Below, piece after piece: positions 1 through 5,536 of a stretch of DNA of 6,633 nt. Position 1 is the first letter of the stretch. The number at the start of each line of letters is the position of its first letter. The stretch is from Clostridia bacterium. GTDB taxonomy: Bacteria > Bacillota > Clostridia > Christensenellales > DTU072. A program made the position numbers and the translations under genes. The notes beneath the pieces are model-generated. The model saw only the letters and a program-made list of their open reading frames with translations, did not search any database and was not told where the DNA came from. The DNA lies in assembly GCA_028703745.1 (NCBI GenBank), contig JAQVME010000076.1:1-6633 (forward strand), given 5' to 3'.

Positions 1-31
1 TTTTTTACTGTTTTTTATAAGCTTTATTTAC

Positions 32-60
32 TTTACATATAATATTAGGGGGAGTATAAT
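32..60 (+). promoter_or_regulatory. Sigma-A promoter of the serC-serA operon
   Basis: The -35 box is TTTACA at 32-37 (five of six consensus bases). After a 17-bp spacer comes a perfect -10 box, TATAAT, at 55-60. Transcription would start near 67, giving a leader of about 30 nt. That is too short for a riboswitch, and none is seen. A second TATAAT at 38-43 lies inside the spacer but has no good -35 partner. Confidence 0.75.
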
Positions 61-82
61 TATTTCATATTAAAGATATTCC

Positions 83-89
83 AAGGAGA
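83..89 (+). promoter_or_regulatory. Ribosome binding site of serC
   Basis: AAGGAGA lies 7 nt before the ATG at 97, a strong Shine-Dalgarno at ideal spacing. It fixes the serC start. Confidence 0.85.
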
Positions 90-96
90 AACCACA

Positions 97-1170
97 ATGA
101 AAGTATACAATTTTTCAGCGGGACCGTCGACCTTGCCCGAAGAAGTTCTTTTATCAGCGCAAAAAGATTTTATCAATTACAACAACAGCGGAATGTCTGT
201 TACGGAGATGAGTCACCGCGGCAAAGTATATGACGAAATTCATTGCGAAGCAATAGCTTTACTCCGTGAGCTAATGGGTATCAGCGAGGATTATCATGTG
301 CTTTTCGTTCAAGGCGGAGCCTCCATGCAGTTCGAGGCAGTGCCGCTGAATTTGCTGACAAAAGGCAAAGCTGACTACGTAGTCACCGGCAATTTTGCCA
401 AGAAAGCCTTTGAAGAAGCCAAAAAATACGGCGACATCGTAGCCGCCGCGTCCTCCAAGGACAAGAATTTTACCTATATACCCGACGTGGACGCCATGAA
501 GTTCCGCGAGGATATCGATTATGTGCATATCACGACCAACAACACCATTTTCGGTACGAGATACACCAAGTTGCCCACTCCGTCGGCGACGCTTGTTGCG
601 GATATGAGCAGCAACATTCTTTCTGAGGTTATGGACGTCAATAAGTTCGGACTTATTTATGCGGGCGCCCAGAAGAATATAGCTCCCGCCGGACTTACCG
701 TAGTAATTGTCAAGAAGGATTTAATAGGCAACCCCATGGCTATATGTCCGACTATGCTGAAGTACTCAACGCAGGCTTCCGACAACAGCCTTTACAATAC
801 TCCTCCGTGCTTTTCTATTTATATGGCTATGCTTACTTGCAGGTGGCTCAAAAAACTCGGCGGCATAAAAGAAATGCAAAAAATAAACGAATACAAAGCA
901 GGCTTGCTTTATGATTTCATAGATAATTCGGCGTTCTACAAGAATCCCGTAGACCGTACCGATCGTTCGCTTATGAACGTTCCGTTCGTTACGGGCAATG
1001 AGGAGCTTGACGCGCTTTTTGTAAAAGAAGCCGCTAAGAACGGACTGGTTTCTTTGAAGGGGCACAGGCTTGTGGGCGGCATGAGAGCCAGCATCTACAA
1101 CGCTATGCCGATCGAAGGCATAAATGCGCTCATAGATTTCATGAAAGAATTCCAACAAAAGAACAAATAG
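97..1170 (+). CDS. serC: Phosphoserine aminotransferase SerC
   Basis: Pyridoxal-phosphate aminotransferase of fold type I, class V. It converts 3-phosphohydroxypyruvate plus glutamate to phosphoserine and 2-oxoglutarate, the second step of serine synthesis in the cytoplasm. The protein is 357 aa, close to the usual 360. It opens with the family signature NFSAGPSTLP (residues 5-14). VQGGASMQF (71-79) is the phosphate and cofactor-binding loop, TTNNTIFGTRY (146-156) contributes to cofactor and substrate binding, and ADMSSN (168-173) carries the Asp that contacts the PLP ring nitrogen. The PLP Schiff-base lysine should be K193 in AGAQKNIAPAG. The ATG start is set by the strong ribosome binding site just upstream. 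The gene is followed after 9 bp by serA, so the pair forms an operon. No serB phosphatase is present in the window. Identification is secure from these motifs. Confidence 0.97.
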   Translation: MKVYNFSAGPSTLPEEVLLSAQKDFINYNNSGMSVTEMSHRGKVYDEIHCEAIALLRELMGISEDYHVLFVQGGASMQFEAVPLNLLTKGKADYVVTGNFAKKAFEEAKKYGDIVAAASSKDKNFTYIPDVDAMKFREDIDYVHITTNNTIFGTRYTKLPTPSATLVADMSSNILSEVMDVNKFGLIYAGAQKNIAPAGLTVVIVKKDLIGNPMAICPTMLKYSTQASDNSLYNTPPCFSIYMAMLTCRWLKKLGGIKEMQKINEYKAGLLYDFIDNSAFYKNPVDRTDRSLMNVPFVTGNEELDALFVKEAAKNGLVSLKGHRLVGGMRASIYNAMPIEGINALIDFMKEFQQKNK

Positions 1171-1175
1171 AGGTG
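1170..1175 (+). promoter_or_regulatory. Ribosome binding site of serA, overlapping the serC stop
   Basis: GAGGTG begins on the last base of the serC TAG stop and lies 4 nt before the serA ATG at 1180. This close packing suggests translational coupling between the two genes. Confidence 0.65.
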
Positions 1176-1179
1176 CGCA

Positions 1180-2322
1180 ATGTACGAGATTTTACGGCTT
1201 AATAAGATTTGCAACAACATATACGGCATTTTTGACGATAAATACAATTTTTCCGACGAATGTGACAACCCCGACGCTATTATATTGCGCAGCTACAATA
1301 TGGCAGACTACGTCATAAAAGACAGGTTGCTGGCAGTTGGAAGAGCCGGCGCGGGCGTTAACAACATACCCATACCGAGAATGAGCCAAGCCGGCGTCGT
1401 CGTATTCAACACCCCCGGCGCAAATGCCAACGCCGTAAAAGAACTTGTGCTTTGCGGCATGCTGATAGCCTCGAGAGATATTATCGGCGGTACAACCTGG
1501 GTCAACACGCTTTCAGACGACGAGGACGTGCCTAAGGTTACGGAAAAGGGCAAGGCGAATTTCGGCGGCAACGAAATAGCCGGCAAGACTATTGGAATAA
1601 TAGGGCTGGGCGCTATCGGCGTACTGGTCGCAAATATGGCGCTTTCGCTGGGTATGAAAGTAATCGGCTTTGACCCGTATGTTACCAAAGACAACAAAGA
1701 CAGACTGAGTAACGAAGTAGTTATGGCGGAAACACTCGAGGATTTGTACCGCAACAGCGATTTTATTTCTCTGCACGTTCCCTTGACGGAAGGCACGAGG
1801 AAGATGGTAAACACAGAAGCCATTTCGAACATGAAAAACGGCGTTATTCTTTTGAATATGAGCAGGGCCGAACTTGTCGACGTCGCTGCCGCTAAAGAAG
1901 CGTTGCTTACGCGGAAAATAAACAAATACGTTGTGGATTTTCCCACCGTGGATTCTCTCAAGACAAAGAATATCATAGTAATTCCCCACCTCGGCGCCTC
2001 GACAGAGGAAGCCGAAGACAATTGCGCCTCCATGGCGGCAATCGAACTCAAGGACTACATCGAGAACGGTAACATAAAGAACAGCGTAAATTTCCCGCGG
2101 ATTCAAAAGCCCAGAACCTATGCAAAAAGGTACTGCGTGCTTTTTAAGACCGGCTTTTCAGTGCTTGAAGGCATCGAAGCCTATATCAAGGGCACGGGAC
2201 TGGCGTACGATGCGGCATCCTCCGACAACGGTAAGCTCGGATATCTCATTCTTGACATAAACGGCGCGCTTGACACAGCAAGGCTGGAGCAGGAAGGTGT
2301 CCTCAGAATCAGAGAAATATAA
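1180..2322 (+). CDS. serA: D-3-phosphoglycerate dehydrogenase SerA, clostridial short form with an atypical ACT-like C terminus
   Basis: NAD-dependent D-2-hydroxyacid dehydrogenase that oxidises 3-phosphoglycerate to 3-phosphohydroxypyruvate, the first step of serine synthesis, feeding SerC encoded just upstream. It is 380 aa, the length of the short SerA form. The substrate loop GRAGAGVNNI lies at 54-63. The Rossmann motif GLGAIG is at 142-147 with D165 ending the second strand (GFDP). Catalytic Arg is R229 (NMSRAELVD) and catalytic His is H270 (IPHLGAST). The usual acid of the R-E-H triad sits in FPTEP of E. coli SerA; here that stretch reads FPTVD (254-258), so V257 or D258 occupies its place. 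Residues from about 313 to 380 resemble an ACT domain, ending in EGVLRIREI, but the effector-binding HKNxPN-type motif reads FKTGFS (322-327). SerA function is well supported; serine feedback control is doubtful. Confidence 0.93.
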   Translation: MYEILRLNKICNNIYGIFDDKYNFSDECDNPDAIILRSYNMADYVIKDRLLAVGRAGAGVNNIPIPRMSQAGVVVFNTPGANANAVKELVLCGMLIASRDIIGGTTWVNTLSDDEDVPKVTEKGKANFGGNEIAGKTIGIIGLGAIGVLVANMALSLGMKVIGFDPYVTKDNKDRLSNEVVMAETLEDLYRNSDFISLHVPLTEGTRKMVNTEAISNMKNGVILLNMSRAELVDVAAAKEALLTRKINKYVVDFPTVDSLKTKNIIVIPHLGASTEEAEDNCASMAAIELKDYIENGNIKNSVNFPRIQKPRTYAKRYCVLFKTGFSVLEGIEAYIKGTGLAYDAASSDNGKLGYLILDINGALDTARLEQEGVLRIREI

Positions 2323-2340
2323 TCAATTTGTAAAAGGCAC

Positions 2341-2372
2341 AAAAGCCGCGGAGCTTCCTCTGCGGTTTTTTT
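2341..2372 (+). terminator. Intrinsic terminator after serA
   Basis: GCCGCGGAG (2345-2353) pairs over 9 bp with CTCTGCGGT (2358-2366) around a CTTC loop, with two G-T wobbles. A T run (2366-2372) follows and an A run (2341-2344) precedes it, so the hairpin could also work on the minus strand. It begins 18 nt after the serA stop. Confidence 0.9.
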
Positions 2373-2380
2373 ATTTGGAT

Positions 2381-2420
2381 GAGATTTCTCCGTTTCTGAC
2401 GATTTAGTCGAAATGACATT
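2381..2420. repeat. REP-like intergenic motif (GAGATTTCTC ... GTCGAAATGACA)
   Basis: The end segments GAGATTTCTC (2381-2390) and GTCGAAATGACA (2407-2418) resemble, from memory, a dispersed intergenic repeat seen in many gut Bacillota and Bacteroidota, in which both halves flank a short variable loop. ATTTC (2384-2388) pairs with GAAAT (2410-2414), and inner GAC (2398-2400) pairs with GTC (2407-2409). There is only one copy here, so its repeat status cannot be shown from this window. Confidence 0.4.
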
Positions 2421-2462
2421 AAAACGATAAACGCTCAACGAAAAACGATAAACGCTCAACGA
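2421..2462. repeat. Perfect 21-bp tandem direct repeat, two copies
   Basis: Two identical 21-nt units, 2421-2441 and 2442-2462, each containing CGATAAACGCTCAACG. A degenerate start of a third unit (AAAAC, then TAT instead of GAT) follows at 2463. It lies between the serA terminator and the SpoIVFB-like gene, about 65 bp before the latter's probable -10 element. It may be slippage or a duplicated binding site. Confidence 0.85.
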
Positions 2463-2524
2463 AAAACTATGGATATCCAAATGCTAATTTAAGGTTACCC
2501 AAAATGCAATAAATGTATTATTAT

Positions 2525-2532
2525 CATATAAT
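2525..2532 (+). promoter_or_regulatory. Possible promoter -10 of the SpoIVFB-like gene (sigma-E-like or sigma-A)
   Basis: CATATAAT matches the Bacillus sigma-E -10 consensus CATACAAT at seven of eight positions and also contains the sigma-A box TATAAT (2527-2532). No convincing -35 of either type is seen at the right distance: a sigma-A -35 would fall on ATGCAA (2504-2509). A start near 2539 gives a leader of about 18 nt. Confidence 0.4.
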
Positions 2533-2556
2533 ACCTTGCGCCGCATATGCTATTGT

Positions 2557-3426
2557 ATGAAAAAAATAAAGCTACATCCGTTGTTTTTGCTGCTGGCGGC
2601 GGTGTGCGCTCTTACGGGAAGCTGGCAGGTGCTGGCGGCAAGCTTTCTTGCAGTCATACTACACGAGCTGTCGCACTTTTTGGCGGCGAGGTCGAAGGGC
2701 TACAGGCTTTTCGAACTGACGCTAATGCCGTTCGGCGCAATATTGTCAACGGACGAAAACATTCTGCCCTCCGATGAGGCGGTCATTATTTGGGCGGGGC
2801 CGTTTTCAAATTTTTGCGCGGCGATATGTATTATCGCCCTTTGGTGGCTGCTTCCTGAATTGTATGCGTATACGCTGGAGTTTTTCCGCGCGAATCTAAT
2901 AATTGGCGCGTTCAATCTCTTGCCGGCGTATCCTCTCGACGGCGCTAGGCTGCTTCTTTCAATGTCGAAGAACAAACAAAGAGCCGCAAAATTTGAAAGA
3001 ATCTTCGGAGTGGTTATGTCCGCGCTCCTGACCGGCGTTTTCGTTTTGACGGCCTTTTTTGAGATAAATTATACCTTCGGTTTGGCGGCTGTAACGGTAT
3101 TTGTCGGCAGTACTACGGAAATAAAGAGAGAAAGATATGTGCATATATGCAGCCAGTTGCCGTATCTCAAGGATTTTTCGCGGCCGCTGGAAATAAAGCG
3201 TTATATAGTCAATGCGAGCTTGCCTGTTAAACGGTTTTTAAACATTCTCAAGCCTACTGAGGTGTATGAGATTGAAGTTGTTGACAACGCTATGAAAAGG
3301 GTTGCGCTATTGAAGGAAAGCCAGCTCGAAGATATTTTGCTTAGCCAAAGTCCGCAAACGCCGGTAGGCGTTGCTTGTGAAATTTATAAACAGGGTTCAT
3401 CGCGCCATAATTCTGTTGACAAATAA
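2557..3426 (+). CDS. spoIVFB: SpoIVFB-like intramembrane zinc metalloprotease (M50 / site-2 protease family)
   Basis: Polytopic membrane protease of family M50B. In Bacillus, SpoIVFB sits in the mother-cell membrane around the forespore and cleaves pro-sigma-K. The protein is 289 aa from the ATG at 2557, matching B. subtilis SpoIVFB (288 aa). The N terminus KKIKLHPLFLL resembles its HVHPF segment. The zinc and catalytic motif HELSH is at 36-40 inside a hydrophobic helix, MPFG at 57-60, GPFSN at 81-85, and the third zinc ligand D128 in NLLPAYPLDGAR (120-131). About six membrane segments are visible up to residue 185. ERYVHI (192-197) and the following 90 residues match the SpoIVFB cytosolic CBS-like tail. 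An in-frame TTG at 2536 is rejected because ATG gives the family-like N terminus. No clear ribosome binding site precedes the ATG. No spoIVFA lies beside it. A related M50 protease with another substrate remains possible. Confidence 0.8.
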   Translation: MKKIKLHPLFLLLAAVCALTGSWQVLAASFLAVILHELSHFLAARSKGYRLFELTLMPFGAILSTDENILPSDEAVIIWAGPFSNFCAAICIIALWWLLPELYAYTLEFFRANLIIGAFNLLPAYPLDGARLLLSMSKNKQRAAKFERIFGVVMSALLTGVFVLTAFFEINYTFGLAAVTVFVGSTTEIKRERYVHICSQLPYLKDFSRPLEIKRYIVNASLPVKRFLNILKPTEVYEIEVVDNAMKRVALLKESQLEDILLSQSPQTPVGVACEIYKQGSSRHNSVDK

Positions 3427-3444
3427 TTGCTTAATTTATATAAT
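3416..3444 (+). promoter_or_regulatory. Perfect consensus sigma-A promoter for tRNA-Gly and probably the downstream genes
   Basis: TTGACA at 3416-3421, a 17-bp spacer, and TATAAT at 3439-3444 match the consensus at all 12 positions with ideal spacing. The -35 box overlaps the last codons of the SpoIVFB-like gene (stop 3424-3426). Initiation near 3451 would fall about 5 nt before the mature tRNA 5' end at 3456. Confidence 0.88.
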
Positions 3445-3455
3445 ATAAATACTTT

Positions 3456-3530
3456 GCGAAAGTAGTTCAACGGTAGAGCGCCACCTTCCCAAGGTGGTTG
3501 TTGCGGGTTCGAATCCCGTCTTTCGCTCCA
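3456..3530 (+). tRNA. tRNA-Gly (anticodon CCC), CCA encoded
   Basis: A complete 75-nt cloverleaf. The acceptor stem GCGAAAG (3456-3462) pairs with CTTTCGC (3520-3526). The D stem is GTTC/GAGC around AACGGTA. The anticodon stem CCACC (3481-3485) pairs with GGTGG (3493-3497) around loop TTCCCAA, giving anticodon CCC at 3488-3490, which reads GGG. The variable loop is TTGTT, and the T arm is GCGGG-TTCGAAT-CCCGT with one G-T pair. Discriminator T3527 is followed by an encoded CCA (3528-3530). No terminator follows, so the transcript probably continues and is released by tRNA end processing. Confidence 0.97.
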
Positions 3531-3538
3531 AAAAATAA

Positions 3539-3626
3539 GGTAGGAAGCGTCCTTGCAGCAGGGGACAAATACTGGATATTCAGGGCGACCTGAATATTTT
3601 ACCTTTCTGCCGGGATTTCCGAAAGG
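3539..3626 (+). ncRNA. Structured 5' leader of the lipoprotein gene, possible cis-regulatory RNA of unknown class
   Basis: Closing stem P1 pairs GGTAGGAAG (3539-3547) with CTTTCTGCC (3603-3611), nine pairs including wobbles. Inside are hairpin P2, GTCCTT (3549-3554) with GGGGAC (3561-3566), and hairpin P3, nine Watson-Crick pairs ATATTCAGG (3576-3584) with CCTGAATAT (3589-3597) extended by two G-T pairs, capped by the GNRA tetraloop GCGA. Alternatively CCTTTC (3602-3607) pairs perfectly with GAAAGG (3621-3626), the only Shine-Dalgarno-like sequence before the ATG at 3639. The two folds share 3603-3607 and exclude each other. I recognise no known riboswitch core. The region could instead be a stable spacer between tRNA and mRNA. 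Confidence 0.5.
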
Positions 3627-3638
3627 CGTACGTACATA

Positions 3639-4670
3639 ATGAAAACAAAAGTAAAATTATTAATATTCGTTATTTTCACACTGATTTTTTCGTGTCTGCT
3701 TTCTGCCTGCGACGCAAACGAAGTGAAAGTGCTATTTTATGACGGCGAAACGCTTATCGCCGAAGAAAAAATAGACAATAAGGGCGGCTTTACTCTGCTC
3801 GAGCCGAAGAAAGACGCTTATTCCTTCCAAGGCTGGTACCTTGACAAGGAATTGAATACCAGGTTTGAAACCGTCTTTTATGAAGAAATGCCTTCGCAAG
3901 ACGTGGCGGTGTACGCAAAGTGGCAGCCGGTGGGCAAAATAGTCTTTGTTACCAACAGCTCTCAAAGGCTTGACGACATAATAGCCGGGTACGGCAACAC
4001 CATATACGTACCCTCAAACATATCAAAAACAAATTACGCTTTTGACGGGTGGTATCTTGACAATAATACCTTTCAACAAAGCGCGGAGGAAATCTTGAAC
4101 AGCACAATAACCGACAATCATACAGTTTATGCCAAGTGGAAATTTGTTCCCAAAGTCGTTATCAACCTTGCCGACGGCAGAAAAATCCGCTTGGAACTCT
4201 TTCCCGAGGTTGCGCCTATCAGCGTGGCGAACTTCTTGCGGCTGGTCGATGCCGGATATTATACTAACACGGTTTTTCATAGAATAATTGATGATTTTAT
4301 GATTCAAGCCGGTTTGGTTGAGTTCTCAGATAACCAACTGTATTATAAGCCTCAGCAGCCTAACATAAAAGGCGAGTTCTCCGCAAACGGCGTACGGAAC
4401 GACATAAAACACACCTTCGGTGTCCTTTCTATGGCGCGTGCCACAGGCAATGATACCGCATCGGCGCAGTTTTTCATTTGTTCGGGCACAAGTCCTCATC
4501 TTGACGGAAAATATGCCGCCTTTGGTAAAACGATAGATGCCGAGAGCGATGCGGCAGTGGCGGATTTGAGCAGTTTTCCGACACAAACATACGCGGGAAT
4601 GGATGATTTTCCCGTGACAGAAGATGGGGATTATGCTATCATATCCTCTATTGAGAGGTTGCAGGACTAA
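3639..4670 (+). CDS. Lipoprotein with two InlB-type repeats and a cyclophilin peptidyl-prolyl isomerase domain
   Basis: Predicted surface lipoprotein of 343 aa. A type II signal peptide covers residues 1-23, with lysines at 2-6, a hydrophobic core and lipobox LSAC ending at C24. Two InlB B-repeat (Flg_new) modules follow at about 29-96 and 99-168, each with GWYLD (65-69, 137-141) and a closing YAKW (92-95, 164-167). A cyclophilin domain fills 172-340. Its catalytic Arg is R215 in VFHRII, with F220, M221 and Q223 in FMIQAG, and SAQFF (275-279) supplies the usual Gln-Phe pair. The cyclosporin-contacting Trp of human CypA is replaced by His (H287 in PHLDGKY), as in many bacterial forms. It should isomerise Xaa-Pro bonds in exported proteins outside the membrane. 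The ATG has only a distant, weak Shine-Dalgarno (GAAAGG, 12 nt away). Its TAA overlaps the hslO ATG by one base. Confidence 0.9.
   Translation: MKTKVKLLIFVIFTLIFSCLLSACDANEVKVLFYDGETLIAEEKIDNKGGFTLLEPKKDAYSFQGWYLDKELNTRFETVFYEEMPSQDVAVYAKWQPVGKIVFVTNSSQRLDDIIAGYGNTIYVPSNISKTNYAFDGWYLDNNTFQQSAEEILNSTITDNHTVYAKWKFVPKVVINLADGRKIRLELFPEVAPISVANFLRLVDAGYYTNTVFHRIIDDFMIQAGLVEFSDNQLYYKPQQPNIKGEFSANGVRNDIKHTFGVLSMARATGNDTASAQFFICSGTSPHLDGKYAAFGKTIDAESDAAVADLSSFPTQTYAGMDDFPVTEDGDYAIISSIERLQD
4653..4658 (+). promoter_or_regulatory. Ribosome binding site of hslO
   Basis: GAGAGG lies 11 nt before the hslO ATG at 4670, inside the end of the lipoprotein gene. With the TAATG overlap it points to coupled translation. 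Confidence 0.6.
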
Positions 4671-5536
4671 TGGACAAAATAATAAAATCCGTCATTTTCG
4701 GCAAAAAAGCTCGGATAACCCTGATCGATTCTACCGAGGCGGCAAGAAAGGCGGCTGAGCTTCACGGATTATCTCCGCTTGCGGCGGCGGCTCTTGGAAG
4801 GGCGTTGACGGCGGGCGCGTATATCGGCACAAATCTGAAGACTCAGAAGGGTTCCTTCAGCATGATAATCAAAGGCGGAGGACCGCTGGGCAACATTGTA
4901 GTGGCAGGCGAAAGCGGCAACAAGATACGCGGCTTTGCCGCCAATCCGCTTGTCGATTTGCCGCCGAAAAAGAACGGCAAGCTCGATGTCGGCGGCGCAG
5001 TAGGAAATAACGGCAGTATTACGGTAATAAAAGACTTGGGATTGAAGAGACCGTACAATGGAACCTGTGAATTGGTTTCTGGAGAGATAGCCGAGGATTT
5101 CGCATACTATCTCTTGAAAAGCGAGGGCATAAAAAGCGCGGTAAACCTCGGTGTAAGAGTAAACTCCGAAGGAGTCGCCGCCGCAGGCGGTATTATTGCC
5201 GAGGCGTTGCCCGGCATAGACGACAACATGCTGTTTATTCTCGAGGACATAATGTCAAATCTTGCGGAAATAAGCTCCGTGCTTGCCGAGAAAGGTATTG
5301 ACGAGGTAATGGACTATTATTTCGGTCACCTCGATGCGGAGATATTGTCGAAAGAGAGTTTGACCTTGGAGTGCAACTGTTCCGAACAAAAAATTAAGAA
5401 TATTGTACTGGGATTGGGGCAGAAAGAAGCTATGGATATAGTTGACGAGATAGGCAAACTCGAGGTCTGCTGTCAATTCTGCAACAAAAAGTACGTCTAT
5501 AACAAAGAGGAGGTACGCAAGCTGTGGGAGAAGTAA
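4670..5536 (+). CDS. hslO: Redox-regulated chaperone Hsp33
   Basis: Cytoplasmic holdase chaperone switched on by oxidative unfolding. In the reduced state four cysteines bind zinc; oxidants such as peroxide or hypochlorite form disulfides, release zinc and expose client-binding surfaces. The protein is 288 aa, typical for the family. The N-terminal domain (about 1-180) holds the conserved GRALTAGAYIG (43-53), GSFSMIIKGGGPLGNIVV (61-78) and KDLGLKRPYNG (121-131). The C-terminal redox switch has CNC at 235-237 and CQFC at 268-271, the family's CxC and CxxC zinc pairs, with an extra C267 beside the second pair. The gene is coupled to the lipoprotein-cyclophilin gene upstream by a TAATG overlap, and its last 13 bases contain the start of the next gene. 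No promoter of its own is seen. Confidence 0.96.
   Translation: MDKIIKSVIFGKKARITLIDSTEAARKAAELHGLSPLAAAALGRALTAGAYIGTNLKTQKGSFSMIIKGGGPLGNIVVAGESGNKIRGFAANPLVDLPPKKNGKLDVGGAVGNNGSITVIKDLGLKRPYNGTCELVSGEIAEDFAYYLLKSEGIKSAVNLGVRVNSEGVAAAGGIIAEALPGIDDNMLFILEDIMSNLAEISSVLAEKGIDEVMDYYFGHLDAEILSKESLTLECNCSEQKIKNIVLGLGQKEAMDIVDEIGKLEVCCQFCNKKYVYNKEEVRKLWEK
5504..5514 (+). promoter_or_regulatory. Strong ribosome binding site inside hslO, setting a GTG start
   Basis: AAAGAGGAGGT is nearly complementary to the 16S rRNA tail and ends 9 nt before GTG at 5524. An in-frame stop (TAA at 5500) excludes a start farther upstream, so this site decides the start of the next gene. Confidence 0.85.

Noticed and set aside
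38..43. Upstream TATAAT as the serC -10 box
   Set aside because: No acceptable -35 lies 16-18 bp upstream, while the TATAAT at 55-60 has TTTACA at exactly 17 bp.
1308..2051. Long open frame on the minus strand (247 codons) inside serA
   Set aside because: It lies entirely antisense to a well-supported serA, has low-complexity Ser/Thr/Ala/Ile composition typical of a shadow frame, and no ribosome binding site or family resemblance.
2181..2480. Minus-strand open frame of 99 codons spanning the serA end, terminator and tandem repeat
   Set aside because: Its N-terminal repeat SLSVYRF is only the translated 21-bp DNA repeat (exactly seven codons), and the rest crosses a terminator hairpin and the antisense of serA.
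2536..2556. TTG start for the SpoIVFB-like gene, adding seven residues
   Set aside because: The ATG at 2557 gives an N terminus aligned with known SpoIVFB, and the TTG would lie before the likely transcription start.
3456..3530. tRNA gene as an integration site for a mobile element
   Set aside because: No integrase gene or second copy of the tRNA 3' end is seen within the window.
3531..3638. Leader as a T-box because it follows tRNA-Gly
   Set aside because: No T-box antiterminator sequence, specifier loop or terminator is present, and the downstream gene is not an amino-acid or tRNA synthetase gene.
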